Numbered from the stretch's first letter, positions 16,160-26,047 are shown. The stretch is 64,000 nt of DNA from Gelidibacter gilvus (GCF_004115975.1 NZ_SDDZ01000008.1:1-64000); one strand, 5' to 3'. The notes: generated by a model from the sequence alone, not told the origin. Program-made: numbers and translations.

Positions 16160-18382
16160 TTAATATACGAAAATATTCTTAATCTTCTCCATCGATCCTG
16201 ATCGTAATTTTACAAGATACATCCCGCGAGATACTATAGATAAGTCCACTTTATTGTTTTCGATTTGGGCATCAAGCTGACTGTTGATCAAACGTCGCCC
16301 TTGGGTATCATAAACCGTGATGATTGTATCTGGCTTTAATTTCCCCTCGATGTGTAGGGTTTGGGACCCGTTGGTGGTGAAGATTTGAAGATCGTTCAGA
16401 CCAGTGTCGCCGTAAGTCAAGGTAGCCTTAACCAAATGTAAAAAGAAACGTCCAGAATCTGGCTCTTCAGAATTTGCGATGAATTGATAATCGGCCAAGT
16501 TCAAATGGGTAAAGGTCTCTGTCCATTTATCCTCCAAGTACACTTCGGTCTCTTCTGGTAGAATGGCATCGGCAATACTTATGGTGACGCGTTGCCCTTT
16601 AGAAGCATTAAGTCCTATTGGAATGCTAAGCTCGTGGGCAAGATCAGCATAGGCAAAAGATTGGATGGCCATATCAAGAACCTTATTATTTTCTACCAAA
16701 TGTGAAAAGATTGCAAAATCTGGAGCTTTTCCACCATAGATACCGGCATCATAACCTGGATCCAGACCTTTTGTTGAGTGTTCATTAAAATAAAACTCGG
16801 TGTGATAATTATGCACGCCGCTTTCAAGTTTCAGCCTTAAATAGCCTACTTTATCTTCCACTGGTGATTTGTCCACACTAAATTCGTTCGGTTTACCAGC
16901 GGTACGCATCGTTGGGTTGAAGCTAACTAGTCCGCCACCATTTTTGGAGGCTACCATAAAGCCTTGTCCAGGGGTTAATTCTGCATTGGGATATAGGGTA
17001 AGATAGGCGAGGTTGTAAATGCTCCAGCCCTGTGAAACATCGCCATTGAAAGTGTACATCCCGGATGAAACTGGTGCAAATTGTGCATTATTTACGGCTA
17101 AAAAATCGGACACTTTGATGTAGGAAGGATACGGATTCCCGATAAGGTTCCATTCGGTCAAGGCGGGTCCCGAGTTTGAAATTTCTTTATGCACTGCGCT
17201 GGTGTTCACGGTGCCTTTATAGGTGAAACTGCCATTGTTGGTAGCCGCTGCTTTGTATCCTGTTGCTGGTGTGAACACGGCGTTATCTTTCTTGGAATAG
17301 TTGGTATATGCCGCTTTTCCTTTTTCAAATGGACCATATAAAAACGGCGTATTGGTCGTGTTGGTCACAATATTGGGGTTTCTTGCTCTAAAATCATTAA
17401 AGTTCTCCCCGGTTACCGGGGCTGAAACAAGCAGTTCATTGCCAGAACCTCCCAGCAAGGTTTTGGTTTTCATTTGACGTTGGTACTTGACAGTTCCTGT
17501 AACATTACCAGTGACAATCAAGCTTGAATACTCATCTTCCCCAGAATGTAAAGTGATATTGCTTGCGGTGGATACATCGCCGTTCACAGTAATGGCACCT
17601 GTTTTTTGAACCATAACCCCGGCTTCCGGATTCACGATTAAATTTTTGACCTGTACGTGGTTCTTTTCCTTATAAATGCCATTAAAAATTATGACGTTCT
17701 CTCCGGCAGTTTTTGCGTTAGGGGCGTGCGGTATCCAAGTACCATCAGTATATTGTAAACCATCGTAGATAATCTTGCCTGCAAGACGAATTCCGGTATT
17801 TTCCAATCCAAGCACCGTGCCCAGTCCGCCCTCTATGTCCAAGGTTCCCAATGGTCCCAACATGCCAATATTGGCTGCAAATCCATAAAGTCTGAAAATT
17901 ATGGTATCTCCAGGAGCAGATCTAAGTGCTGTTTCAATGGTAGGGGACTGTCCAGAATTACTTACTTTGTCATGGGCATAGATGTCAGATTTAAAATCGT
18001 CTAAACTGGTTCTTATTCTTATTTTGGCGGGGCCATTCCCAGTAAAAAAATGAGAAAACCCATCGGGATCTCTGTCAAAGTTAATTTGTAATTCAGTGAT
18101 GTTTATAATATAGCCGGGGGCGGCGGTTACAGACCATTCAATATAGTCTCTAAGATCAATACTCTTATCGGTAGTCCAATTGCCACTATTAAATGTTAGC
18201 CCACCACTGACGGTCAGTCCCGGACCTCGGGTTAATGGTGCAGCAGTTATATTTGGAGCGGTCGCAACTTCTGGTGTTTTAGTTCCGGAAAATGCGGCAA
18301 TATCCTGACCGAAAAATGGTAATGCCATACATGTTGACAAGCATATTGTCATCATTTGTTTCATCAGAATTCTATTAGCCAT
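16160..18382 (-). CDS. T9SS-exported protein with type A sorting domain (paralogue 2)
   Basis: A 740-residue secreted protein. I start it at the ATG at 18382, because an upstream in-frame TTG (18400) overlaps a TAATTTTG promoter box. The signal peptide runs to about residue 25. The N-terminal part (GLTFNSGNWTTDKSIDLRDY, IEWSVTAAPGY) resembles a lectin-like or PEP-type surface domain. The central region parallels the neighbour (SAPVTGENFNDF, TEWNLIGNPYPSYI, GQGFMVASK). The C-terminus is a type A sorting domain (VYDTQGRRLINS, SRGMYLVKL, EKIKNIFVY). No catalytic residues were recognised. The gene opens the minus-strand half of the window, back to back with upxY across ~500 bases. Confidence 0.86.
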   Translation of the reverse strand: MANRILMKQMMTICLSTCMALPFFGQDIAAFSGTKTPEVATAPNITAAPLTRGPGLTVSGGLTFNSGNWTTDKSIDLRDYIEWSVTAAPGYIINITELQINFDRDPDGFSHFFTGNGPAKIRIRTSLDDFKSDIYAHDKVSNSGQSPTIETALRSAPGDTIIFRLYGFAANIGMLGPLGTLDIEGGLGTVLGLENTGIRLAGKIIYDGLQYTDGTWIPHAPNAKTAGENVIIFNGIYKEKNHVQVKNLIVNPEAGVMVQKTGAITVNGDVSTASNITLHSGEDEYSSLIVTGNVTGTVKYQRQMKTKTLLGGSGNELLVSAPVTGENFNDFRARNPNIVTNTTNTPFLYGPFEKGKAAYTNYSKKDNAVFTPATGYKAAATNNGSFTYKGTVNTSAVHKEISNSGPALTEWNLIGNPYPSYIKVSDFLAVNNAQFAPVSSGMYTFNGDVSQGWSIYNLAYLTLYPNAELTPGQGFMVASKNGGGLVSFNPTMRTAGKPNEFSVDKSPVEDKVGYLRLKLESGVHNYHTEFYFNEHSTKGLDPGYDAGIYGGKAPDFAIFSHLVENNKVLDMAIQSFAYADLAHELSIPIGLNASKGQRVTISIADAILPEETEVYLEDKWTETFTHLNLADYQFIANSEEPDSGRFFLHLVKATLTYGDTGLNDLQIFTTNGSQTLHIEGKLKPDTIITVYDTQGRRLINSQLDAQIENNKVDLSIVSRGMYLVKLRSGSMEKIKNIFVY

Positions 18383-18397
18383 CCACTGAGTTTTGAG

Positions 18398-18405
18398 CAA
18401 AATTA
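18398..18405 (-). promoter_or_regulatory. TAnnTTTG -7 box of the second T9SS gene
   Basis: TAATTTTG on the minus strand ends 15 bases before the ATG at 18382. No TTG lies at the -33 distance. It also argues against the TTG at 18400 as the start codon. Confidence 0.4.
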
Positions 18406-18846
18406 TAAATGAATTTATTTAAGATGAAATTTAAGTCTTGGAAAATTCAAGTCAAAAGTAGGTATAAACTACTTATGTCCAAAACGCCTTAGTAATTTTA
18501 TAACATTACGACCAGGGTGTGCACTACAAATAATGGGAAATAAACGCTTTGATCTTCAGGTATAATTTCACCTAGGTTCTTCTTATTCTTCTTCTTAATT
18601 CTAGGATTTTGGCCATATCTAATTTTAAATCTTTTATTACCTAGTGGAAGTCGTAAGTCTGCAGTAATTTTAATGATTAGAGAATTCCATATGATCTTTT
18701 AGTTCTAGCGGGTTTCTTAGGGACAATTACAAAGCACAAAATAAAACTCTCAATTGTGGCACTTCTAACATTTCAGTTTTTCTGATTTAAAGGAGATTCA
18801 ATCATTTTAAATTCTGTGGCTTTCGTGATTTTGACTCACAGTTTCC
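18406..18846. other. Divergent intergenic region left of upxY
   Basis: About 440 bases between the divergent T9SS gene and upxY promoters, with no supportable gene. It contains a pyrimidine-rich stretch (ttcttcttattcttcttctt near 18576) and otherwise AT-rich sequence. Leader signals for the polysaccharide locus may lie here, but I cannot identify one. Confidence 0.45.
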
Positions 18847-18854
18847 TATCTTTG
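18847..18854 (+). promoter_or_regulatory. TAnnTTTG -7 box upstream of upxY
   Basis: TATCTTTG lies 28 bases before the upxY ATG, and an aggag Shine-Dalgarno-like sequence follows at about 18875. The nearest upstream TTG is only 13 bases away, outside the usual range, so the -33 part is uncertain. Confidence 0.4.
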
Positions 18855-18882
18855 TAAACCCAATTCATCTAAACAGGAGCCC

Positions 18883-19344
18883 ATGCCTTGGTACGTACTC
18901 ATTACAAAACCCAAATACGAACTTAAAGTTGCCGATCGGTTGGAAAAAGATGGATTTGAAATCTGTTGTCCCACCCGAGTAGAAATAAGGCAATGGAGTG
19001 ACCGTAAGAAGAAAGTTATCGTGCCGCTATTGCCTTCAATGGTCCTGATTAACATCGCTGAAAAAGATCGCGCAAAAGTTTTTACGGTTCCCGGGGCAGT
19101 TAGATATCTGTTCTGGTTGGGTGAACCTGCTATTGTACCGGAAAAGGAAGTGCAAGTGCTCAAAGACATTGCCAACCAAAAGCAACAAGTCATCTCTACA
19201 GAAAAGATTGACGTAGGTCATGAAATCAATTTAAAGGAGTTTGGTTTCGCTGCAAATAAAGGTACTGTAAAATATATTTCAGGAAACCAATGTTGGGTTG
19301 TTTTGCACAATTTGGGCTTCGTGATAAAGTTAAAAATTAAGTAA
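18883..19344 (+). CDS. upxY: UpxY-type transcription antiterminator (NusG paralogue)
   Basis: A 153-residue NusG-like protein. The NGN domain covers residues 1-100, opening with PWYVLITKPKYELKVADRL and including LLPSMVLINI. The C-terminal part is a short KOW-like domain (VGHEINLKEFGFAANKGTVKYI). Paralogues of this kind (UpxY in Bacteroides) head capsule loci and let RNA polymerase read through the long operon; each acts mainly on its own locus. This one sits at the 5' end of about 45 kb of same-strand polysaccharide genes, which fits that role. No partner UpxZ inhibitor gene is seen next to it. Confidence 0.9.
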   Translation: MPWYVLITKPKYELKVADRLEKDGFEICCPTRVEIRQWSDRKKKVIVPLLPSMVLINIAEKDRAKVFTVPGAVRYLFWLGEPAIVPEKEVQVLKDIANQKQQVISTEKIDVGHEINLKEFGFAANKGTVKYISGNQCWVVLHNLGFVIKLKIK

Positions 19345-19512
19345 AACAGTCCATCCATTCTATAAATTAATCCTATTTTTGCCTGTTTTTGGGGCTAAAT
19401 TCAACCAATTTAGTTATTAAATAGTTCGCTTTATATCAGGTGGTTGCACAGGTTTGTGTGATTGTCAATGGCGAAGCCATTAAGTTACTTAAGAATCAAT
19501 TATACGTTTAAA

Positions 19513-20628
19513 ATGAAAAAAATTGCACTAATTACTGGAATTACTGGTCAGGATGGCGCTTATCTTGCGGAATTTCTATTGAATAAAGATTATGAAGTTC
19601 ATGGTGTCAAAAGACGGACTTCTTTGTTCAATACCGATAGGATTGATCATCTATACCAAGACCCACACGAAAAAGATCGAAATTTTTTCTTACATTATGG
19701 TGACTTGACCGATAGTACTAACCTAATCCGACTGATTAAGGAGATCCAGCCTGACGAGATTTATAATCTTGCCGCAATGAGCCACGTTAGTGTTTCTTTT
19801 GAAATTCCTGAATATACTGGAAATACAGATGGTCTAGGAACCTTAAGAATTTTGGAAGCAGTACGTCTGTTAGGGATGGAGAAGAAAACACGGATCTATC
19901 AAGCCTCCACATCTGAACTTTTTGGAAAAGTTCAAGAAGTGCCACAATCTGAAACCACGCCATTTTATCCGCGTTCGCCTTATGCAGTTGCCAAGATGTA
20001 TGCCTATTGGATAACGGTCAATTACCGGGAAGCTTATGGCATGTATGCTTGTAATGGTATTTTGTTCAATCACGAATCCCCAATTAGAGGTGAGACTTTT
20101 GTTACAAGAAAAATTACACGTGCGGTATCCCGAATTGCTCTTGGTTTACAGGATAAGGTTTTCTTAGGGAATTTGGATGCTAAAAGAGACTGGGGGCATG
20201 CTAAGGATTACGTCCGAATGATGTGGATGATCCTTCAAGCAGATAAACCTGAAGACTGGGTCATTGCTACAGGAAAAACCACCACGGTTAGAGATTTTAT
20301 AAAAATGGCCTTTGCGGAGGTTGGGGTTGACTTAGAATTTAAAGGTTCAGGAGTTGAAGAAAAAGCCTTTGTAACAGCGTGCCATAATGATAAATTTCAA
20401 TTGCCAATAGGAAAAGAAGTGGTGAATGTTGATCCTAAATATTTCAGACCAACAGAGGTGGATCTTCTAATAGGAGACGCTTCTAAAGCTAAAAATAAAT
20501 TAGGATGGGTGCCTCAACTCAATTTGCAGGATTTGGTTAAGGATATGATGAAAGGCGATGTTAAACTCATGCAGAAAGAACAGTACCTAAAAGATGGAGG
20601 TCATAAGACGCTGAACTATTTTGAATAG
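19513..20628 (+). CDS. gmd: GDP-mannose 4,6-dehydratase
   Basis: A 371-residue extended SDR enzyme that converts GDP-D-mannose to GDP-4-keto-6-deoxymannose, the first step to GDP-L-fucose. Visible features are the NAD(P)-binding GITGQDG loop (residues 9-15), the catalytic Y157-x3-K161 in SPYAVAK, and the [16 protein letters not shown] segment typical of Gmd. I start at the ATG at 19513 because it puts the dinucleotide loop at the usual distance and the total matches the family length; an upstream in-frame ATG at 19468 is less likely. The fcl gene follows after 2 bases, so the two are surely co-transcribed. Cytoplasmic. Confidence 0.96.
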   Translation: MKKIALITGITGQDGAYLAEFLLNKDYEVHGVKRRTSLFNTDRIDHLYQDPHEKDRNFFLHYGDLTDSTNLIRLIKEIQPDEIYNLAAMSHVSVSFEIPEYTGNTDGLGTLRILEAVRLLGMEKKTRIYQASTSELFGKVQEVPQSETTPFYPRSPYAVAKMYAYWITVNYREAYGMYACNGILFNHESPIRGETFVTRKITRAVSRIALGLQDKVFLGNLDAKRDWGHAKDYVRMMWMILQADKPEDWVIATGKTTTVRDFIKMAFAEVGVDLEFKGSGVEEKAFVTACHNDKFQLPIGKEVVNVDPKYFRPTEVDLLIGDASKAKNKLGWVPQLNLQDLVKDMMKGDVKLMQKEQYLKDGGHKTLNYFE

Positions 20629-20630
20629 CC

Positions 20631-21578
20631 ATGGATAAAAATGTAAAAATATATATTGCTGGCCATAATGGGATGGTAGGCTCTGCCGTATGGCGGGCTC
20701 TCAGCCATTTAGGATACACCAACTTAATTGGGAAAAGCAGTAAGGAACTCGATTTGCGAAACCAGGCTCAGGTCACTGATTTTTATGAGCGTGAACGACC
20801 TGTGGTTGTGATTGACGCGGCTGCTAAGGTTGGCGGCATTTTGGCCAATAGTGAACACCCTTATATGTTTTTAATGGAAAATCTTCAAATTCAAAATAAT
20901 TTGATCGATGGCGCTCATCAGAACGAAGTGAAAAAATTCATCTTTTTAGGAAGTTCGTGTATTTACCCCAAGTTGGCACCGCAACCTTTAAAAGAAGACT
21001 ATTTGTTGACGGACAGTTTAGAACCCACTAACGAGTGGTATGCTATTGCGAAAATTGCCGGTGTAAAAGCCTGTGAAGCCATTAGAAAGCAATTCAAAAA
21101 AGATTTTGTCAGTCTTATGCCGACAAATCTATATGGACCTCATGATAATTTCGATCTGAAATCGTCCCACGTCTTACCTGCAATGCTCAGAAAGTTCCAT
21201 GAAGCAAAACTGACCAATGAAACTGTAGAATTATGGGGAAGTGGAACGCCTATGCGGGAATTCCTTCATGTGGATGATATGGCACAAGCGGTGGTTTATG
21301 CTTTAGAAAATGTTCTTCCTGAACATCTCTATAATGTAGGTACGGGTAAAGATGTGACCATAAAAGAGTTAGCTGAAACCATTCAGAACATTGTGGGGCA
21401 TGAAGGTCCTATTAAATGGGACGCCTCAAAACCTGATGGCACCCCACGTAAATTAATGGATGTATCCCGATTAAAGGAGCAGGGGTGGCAGGCTAAAATT
21501 GATTTGAATACGGGTATAAAAATGACTTACGAGTGGTTTCTTGAAAATCAGAAGTCGATAAAAAAGAATATTTTATAA
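20631..21578 (+). CDS. fcl: GDP-L-fucose synthase
   Basis: A 315-residue epimerase-reductase that turns GDP-4-keto-6-deoxymannose into GDP-L-fucose. Residues seen: the G11-x2-G14-x2-G17 cofactor loop (IAGHNGMVGSAVW), the SSCIYPKLAPQP segment with catalytic C110, and Y137-x3-K141 in WYAIAK. The NLYGPHDNFD motif is also typical. It lies 2 bases after gmd. Together they supply fucose (or a related 6-deoxyhexose) to the polysaccharide made by this locus. The length is normal. Confidence 0.96.
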   Translation: MDKNVKIYIAGHNGMVGSAVWRALSHLGYTNLIGKSSKELDLRNQAQVTDFYERERPVVVIDAAAKVGGILANSEHPYMFLMENLQIQNNLIDGAHQNEVKKFIFLGSSCIYPKLAPQPLKEDYLLTDSLEPTNEWYAIAKIAGVKACEAIRKQFKKDFVSLMPTNLYGPHDNFDLKSSHVLPAMLRKFHEAKLTNETVELWGSGTPMREFLHVDDMAQAVVYALENVLPEHLYNVGTGKDVTIKELAETIQNIVGHEGPIKWDASKPDGTPRKLMDVSRLKEQGWQAKIDLNTGIKMTYEWFLENQKSIKKNIL

Positions 21579-21645
21579 AATAAGAATGATTTGTGTCAGC
21601 TGACTTTTGAATTAATCTGACATCTAATAAAAATACTTAAAGAGA

Positions 21646-23037
21646 ATGAAAATCAAGAATATTTGCTGTATTGGTGCTGGATATGTTGGAGGCCCTACCA
21701 TGGCGGTCATTGCACAAAAAAACCCAGACATTAAAGTAACCGTTGTGGATATCAACGCCGCTCGTATTGCCGCTTGGAATGACGAAGACCTGAGTAAGTT
21801 GCCTATTTACGAGCCCGGTTTAGATCAAGTTGTGGCAGGCGCCCGAAATCGGAACTTATTTTTTAGTACGGACGTTGATGCCGCTATTGAAGCTGCCGAT
21901 ATGATTTTTATTTCGGTCAATACACCCACCAAAACCTATGGTCAAGGGAAGGGGATGGCTGCCGATTTAAAATATATTGAGTTATGCGCAAGACAGATTG
22001 CCAGAGTCGCCAAAACGGATAAGATCGTTGTAGAGAAATCTACATTGCCTGTAAGGACGGCCCAAGCCATCAAAAGTATTTTGCACAATACCGGGAATGG
22101 GGTACAATTTCAGATTCTGTCCAATCCAGAATTTTTAGCGGAAGGCACTGCAGTACAGGATTTAATGGCGCCAGATCGTGTGCTGATTGGAGGTGAACAA
22201 ACAAAAGAAGGCTTTGAAGCCATCCAAGCTTTGGTGGATATCTATGCCACATGGGTGCCACTTGAAAATATTCTGACCACCAATCTATGGTCTTCTGAAT
22301 TATCAAAATTAACCGCCAACGCATTTTTGGCCCAACGGGTATCTTCCATCAACGCACTTTCAGAATTATGTGAAGTGACAGGGGCTGATGTCAACGAGGT
22401 CGCCATCGCCATTGGGAAAGATAGCAGAATCGGGCCAAAATTTTTAAAAGCATCGGTCGGGTTTGGAGGTTCCTGTTTTCAAAAGGATATTTTAAACCTC
22501 GTCTATATTGCTAAATCTTATGGATTAAATGAGGTAGCCGATTATTGGGAGCAAGTCATCATTATGAACGACTATCAAAAACGCCGTTTCGCTTCTAAAA
22601 TCATTCAAACGCTTTACAATACCATTTCAGGTAAGAAAATCGCCTTCTTAGGTTGGGCCTTTAAAAAGGACACCAACGATACGCGAGAGTCTGCTGCCAT
22701 TTATGTGGCAGATCAATTAATGGAAGAGCAAGCCCATATCGTTGTTTATGATCCAAAAGTAACTGCTCAACAAATGCAGGCAGACCTTAATTATCTCAAT
22801 ACGCGTTCTGAAGCCGATAACGAACAGAATTTAACCACAGTTCTTAATCCTTATGACGCCTGTAAAGATTCGCATGCCGTAGCTGTTTTAACGGAATGGG
22901 ATGAATTTAAGACCTACGATTGGCAAAAAATTTATGACGAGATGAAAAAACCGGCGTTTGTATTTGATGGTCGCGGAATTTTGGATCAGTCGGCTTTAGA
23001 AACCATAGGCTTCCATTTTTATGCCATTGGGAAATAA
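21646..23037 (+). CDS. ugd: UDP-glucose 6-dehydrogenase, animal-like type
   Basis: A 463-residue enzyme that oxidises UDP-glucose to UDP-glucuronate with two NAD+. The N-terminal Rossmann loop is [12 protein letters not shown] (residues 7-18), the catalytic cysteine is C277 in [10 protein letters not shown], and the third domain has [15 protein letters not shown]. The length and text are closer to the animal UGDH type than to the shorter ~390-450-residue bacterial Ugd enzymes; this is a judgement from memory, not an alignment. It feeds the 4-epimerase gene directly downstream and the UDP-xylose synthase at 62579, both of which use UDP-glucuronate. Confidence 0.94.
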   Translation: MKIKNICCIGAGYVGGPTMAVIAQKNPDIKVTVVDINAARIAAWNDEDLSKLPIYEPGLDQVVAGARNRNLFFSTDVDAAIEAADMIFISVNTPTKTYGQGKGMAADLKYIELCARQIARVAKTDKIVVEKSTLPVRTAQAIKSILHNTGNGVQFQILSNPEFLAEGTAVQDLMAPDRVLIGGEQTKEGFEAIQALVDIYATWVPLENILTTNLWSSELSKLTANAFLAQRVSSINALSELCEVTGADVNEVAIAIGKDSRIGPKFLKASVGFGGSCFQKDILNLVYIAKSYGLNEVADYWEQVIIMNDYQKRRFASKIIQTLYNTISGKKIAFLGWAFKKDTNDTRESAAIYVADQLMEEQAHIVVYDPKVTAQQMQADLNYLNTRSEADNEQNLTTVLNPYDACKDSHAVAVLTEWDEFKTYDWQKIYDEMKKPAFVFDGRGILDQSALETIGFHFYAIGK

Positions 23038-23047
23038 CACTAAGCTT

Positions 23048-24073
23048 ATGTCAAAAACGATATTGGTTACCGGAGCAGCTGGATTTATAGGTTTTCATGT
23101 ATCCAAAGCGCTTTTAGAAAAAGGTCACAAGGTCATCGGGATCGATAATATTAACGATTACTATGATGTCAATTTAAAATTGGCACGTTTAGAAGCGTTA
23201 GGTATTGATAAAAGTGAAGCCATTCAAGAGTTGAATTCTACATCAAGTTCCACTTATGGTGATAGGATGATCTTTGTCAAGATGAATTTAGAAGATCGAA
23301 TTGCTCTGCCCAAACTTTTTGAGACACATACTATTGATCTCGTTTGCAATTTGGCAGCTCAAGCTGGAGTGCGTTATTCCTTAGAAAACCCTGAGGCTTA
23401 TGCGGATAGTAATTTGACGGGATTTTTAAATATTTTGGAATGTTGTCGCAACTACAAAGTCCAAAAATTGGTCTATGCGAGCAGTTCAAGTGTTTATGGC
23501 AACAGTGATGCGGTACCTTTTGAGGAAACGGCTAATGTGGATCATCCCATAAGCTTATATGCCGCAACCAAAAAAGCCAATGAGTTGATGGCGCATGCCT
23601 ACAGCCATCTCTACGGTTTTGAATCGATTGGCTTACGGTTTTTTACAGTGTACGGCCCCTGGGGGCGTCCTGATATGGCCATGTTCCTGTTTACTGAAGC
23701 CATTCTCAATGAGCAACCTGTGAAGGTGTTTAACAACGGCGATCTGTCTCGCGATTTCACCTATATTGATGATATTGTTTCAGGGGTCGTGAAAACATTA
23801 CTGGACACTTCCACCAATGCATCACCATATAAACTTTACAATATTGGGAATAGTCAGCCTGTGCAGCTTTTAGAGTATATTGAAGCGATAGAAGAAGCTT
23901 TAGGGAAAAAAGCAATCAAGGAAATGATGCCCATGCAACCTGGAGATGTCAAACAGACTTATGCCAACGTCAACTTATTAAAAAATGATTTTAACTATCA
24001 GCCCGACACTGAGGTTGCTGAAGGAATAGCGGCCTTTGTGAAGTGGTATCGGGGGTTTTATAAAAAAGAATAA
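23048..24073 (+). CDS. NAD-dependent epimerase, probable UDP-glucuronate 4-epimerase
   Basis: A 341-residue extended SDR enzyme. Features: cofactor loop TGAAGFIGFH (residues 8-17), the NDYYDVNLKLARLEAL segment that marks the CapI/GAE group, the SSSVYGNSDAVPFEE motif, a Y-x3-K in LYAATKK, and RFFTVYGPWGRPDMA. This group converts UDP-glucuronate to UDP-galacturonate. I start at the ATG at 23048, 11 bases after the ugd stop; an in-frame upstream start at 23021 would overlap ugd and add residues before the cofactor loop. Close relatives act on UDP-N-acetylglucosamine, but placement next to ugd favours the uronate. Confidence 0.88.
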   Translation: MSKTILVTGAAGFIGFHVSKALLEKGHKVIGIDNINDYYDVNLKLARLEALGIDKSEAIQELNSTSSSTYGDRMIFVKMNLEDRIALPKLFETHTIDLVCNLAAQAGVRYSLENPEAYADSNLTGFLNILECCRNYKVQKLVYASSSSVYGNSDAVPFEETANVDHPISLYAATKKANELMAHAYSHLYGFESIGLRFFTVYGPWGRPDMAMFLFTEAILNEQPVKVFNNGDLSRDFTYIDDIVSGVVKTLLDTSTNASPYKLYNIGNSQPVQLLEYIEAIEEALGKKAIKEMMPMQPGDVKQTYANVNLLKNDFNYQPDTEVAEGIAAFVKWYRGFYKKE

Positions 24074-24588
24074 AGACGGCTTGCTTCGACTGCGCTCAGC
24101 ACAGGTCGCTTTTAGAATCAAGAATCTAGAATCAAGACCGCTTCGCTATTAGAATCAAGACTAGAGTCCTAAAACATTGAAAATATTTGATACAAAAGCA
24201 CGAATCTAAATGAAGGCGTCCTTGCGAGGAATGAGGCACGAATGACGAAGCAATCTCATGAATATTAGCCAGTGTTATTTTGAGAGAGAAGACTATTAAC
24301 GAAATAAGGAAAAGTATTCAAAGGCTTTTGTCCTTGCTGTCATTGCGAAAAAAACATCGTTAGCTTTATGTTCAAATTTAACCGCTAGGGCGCAAAGTTT
24401 ACCGCAAGGGACGCCAGGATGGCTCTTGGGGATTGTTCGCCTTTAATTAGGGCAAGAACTCAAAATTAAATAATTTAACAGGCACTTTAATAAGATTCAA
24501 GTCAAGCCCAAAATCAACATTCAGAAATCAAAAATCGTTAATCGTTAATCGTCAATCCGCTAATCCTTAATCCCTAATGCCTCACCTC
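24074..24588. other. Gene-free stretch rich in small dispersed repeats
   Basis: About 515 bases with no supportable gene. It contains an agaatcaaga repeat cluster (24113-24170), a cattgcgaggaatgag element resembling a common Bacteroidota intergenic repeat (24212 onward), and a low-complexity heptamer-like run (taatcgt, taatccc, taatgcc) at about 24536-24575 that runs right up to the next start codon. Confidence 0.6.
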
Positions 24589-25545
24589 ATGAAAAACTTC
24601 GCTTTAATCGGTGCCGCAGGCTATATCGCGCCCCGTCACATGAAAGCCATAAAGGAAACAGGTAACACCTTGGTGGCTGCTTTGGATCCTTATGACGGTA
24701 TTGGGGTGATGGACAGTTATTTTCCCCAAGCCAGTTTTTTTACGGAGTTTGAGCGCTTTGATCGTTTTGTGGATAAATGGCGACGGGATAGCGGGAATAA
24801 AATCGATTATGTCTCCATCTGTTCCCCAAACTATTTACATGACTCCCATATTCGTTTTGCATTGCGAAGTGGGGCAGATGCCATTTCGGAAAAACCTTTG
24901 GTCTTGAATCCGTGGAATGTGGATCAGTTGAAAGTTATTGAAAATGAGACAGGAAAGAAAATTCACAATATCCTGCAATTAAGGCTTCATCCTGCTATTG
25001 TCGCATTAAAAGAGAAGGTTACAAAGGAGTTGCAAAATGATCCTGACAAACTATATGATATTGAGTTGACTTATTTGACCTCAAGAGGTAAATGGTATTT
25101 TGTATCTTGGAAAGGCGATGAATCCAAATCAGGAGGGATTGCTTCCAATATTGGGGTGCATTTTTTTGATATGTTATGTTGGATTTTTGGCGAGGTGGAG
25201 GAAAATATCGTCCATCTAAAGTCTGCGGATGCTAACGCGGGCTTTTTGAAATTAAAAAACGCCAACGTCCGATGGTTTTTATCGGTGAACTATAATTATA
25301 TTCCTGACGCCATGAAAAATAATGGTCACACAACGTTCCGTTCCATAACCATTGATGATGAAGCCATAGAATTTAGTGGGGGTTTTGCAGACCTGCACAC
25401 AAAAAGTTATGAGGAAATATTAAAAGGTAACGGATTTGGTCTTGATGAGGCTTATGGATCCATCAGTACGGTGTCTGCTATCAGAAACCTCGACCCTATT
25501 GGCTTGAAAGGAGATTATCATCCGTTTTGTAGGTTGGTGAAATGA
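24589..25545 (+). CDS. wbpB: Gfo/Idh/MocA oxidoreductase, WbpB/WlbA type
   Basis: A 318-residue NAD-dependent sugar oxidoreductase. The N-terminus is FALIGAAGYIAPRHMKAI, the typical opening of WbpB/WlbA. E101-K102-P103 (SEKPLVL) is the catalytic EKP motif of the family, and the SGGIASNIGVHFFDMLCW segment matches the C-terminal domain. The enzyme oxidises C3 of UDP-N-acetyl-glucosaminuronate on the way to UDP-2,3-diacetamido-glucuronate. The WbpD-type acetyltransferase lies nearby (26048), but the WbpA and WbpE steps are not obvious in the window. I start at 24589 because the four codons before it lie in the low-complexity run. Confidence 0.9.
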   Translation: MKNFALIGAAGYIAPRHMKAIKETGNTLVAALDPYDGIGVMDSYFPQASFFTEFERFDRFVDKWRRDSGNKIDYVSICSPNYLHDSHIRFALRSGADAISEKPLVLNPWNVDQLKVIENETGKKIHNILQLRLHPAIVALKEKVTKELQNDPDKLYDIELTYLTSRGKWYFVSWKGDESKSGGIASNIGVHFFDMLCWIFGEVEENIVHLKSADANAGFLKLKNANVRWFLSVNYNYIPDAMKNNGHTTFRSITIDDEAIEFSGGFADLHTKSYEEILKGNGFGLDEAYGSISTVSAIRNLDPIGLKGDYHPFCRLVK

Positions 25546-25582
25546 GTGGTGAGAGGTGAGTTATGAGAGGTGAGTGATAAGT

Positions 25583-25790
25583 GGGGAGAGAGTAGTGGTT
25601 AATGAGAAGAAGACGGATGACTTTCGAGTTATGAGTTCAGAGTTATGAGTGGGGAGAGGGTAGTGGTTAATGAGAGGAAGACGGATGACTTTCGAGTTAT
25701 GAGTTCAGAGTTATGAGTGGTGAGTGGGTAGTGTCTAATGAGAAGAAGACGGATGACAGATGACGGGAGACCGGTGACCGAAATGCTAAG
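25583..25790. repeat. 68-bp tandem repeat
   Basis: Two nearly identical 68-base copies start at 25583 and 25651 (ggggagag(a/g)gtagtggtta), and a partial third copy starts at about 25719. The unit contains gacggatgactttcgag and gagttcagagttatgag. Confidence 0.85.
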
Positions 25791-25801
25791 ACTGATTAAC
25801 G

Positions 25802-25836
25802 ACCCGCCCAAACGTGCCATTTCGCTACGGGCGGGT
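25802..25836. repeat. GC-rich inverted repeat
   Basis: ACCCGCCC (25802-25809) and GGGCGGGT (25829-25836) form an 8-bp stem around 19 bases. No T-run follows, so I do not call it a terminator. Confidence 0.6.
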
Positions 25837-26047
25837 TGAAGAATGTTGATTTTTGATTACGAACAAGGGATAAGACTAATCAGGGAAGTTGAGAAGAGTG
25901 CAGAGCGAAAAATGCCAACTGCCTGCCCGTCCGAAGTATTTCACGAAGGCGGGAAGACTGCGGACTGCCAACTGAATACTAACCCACCCGTTCTAAAAGT
26001 TGCGTTCGGGCAAGTCCCTCACACCTAATTACTAATGCCTATTTTCT

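Larger units (their letters stand above)
25546..26047. other. Gene-free stretch with tandem and palindromic repeats
   Basis: About 500 bases without a supportable gene between the wbpB and wbpD homologues. It holds a 68-bp tandem repeat (25583-25790), an 8-bp GC-rich inverted repeat (25802-25836), a copy of the GC-rich dispersed element (25921-25956), and a taattactaatgcc run directly before the next gene. Short frames on either strand are low-complexity. Confidence 0.6.

Noticed and set aside
19374-19381. TATTTTTG box as a gmd promoter
   Set aside because: No -33 element is present, the region is T-rich, and the gene can be read through from upxY.
25629-26028. Short frames on both strands between the wbpB and wbpD homologues
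   Set aside because: They cover tandem and GC-rich repeats and give low-complexity products.
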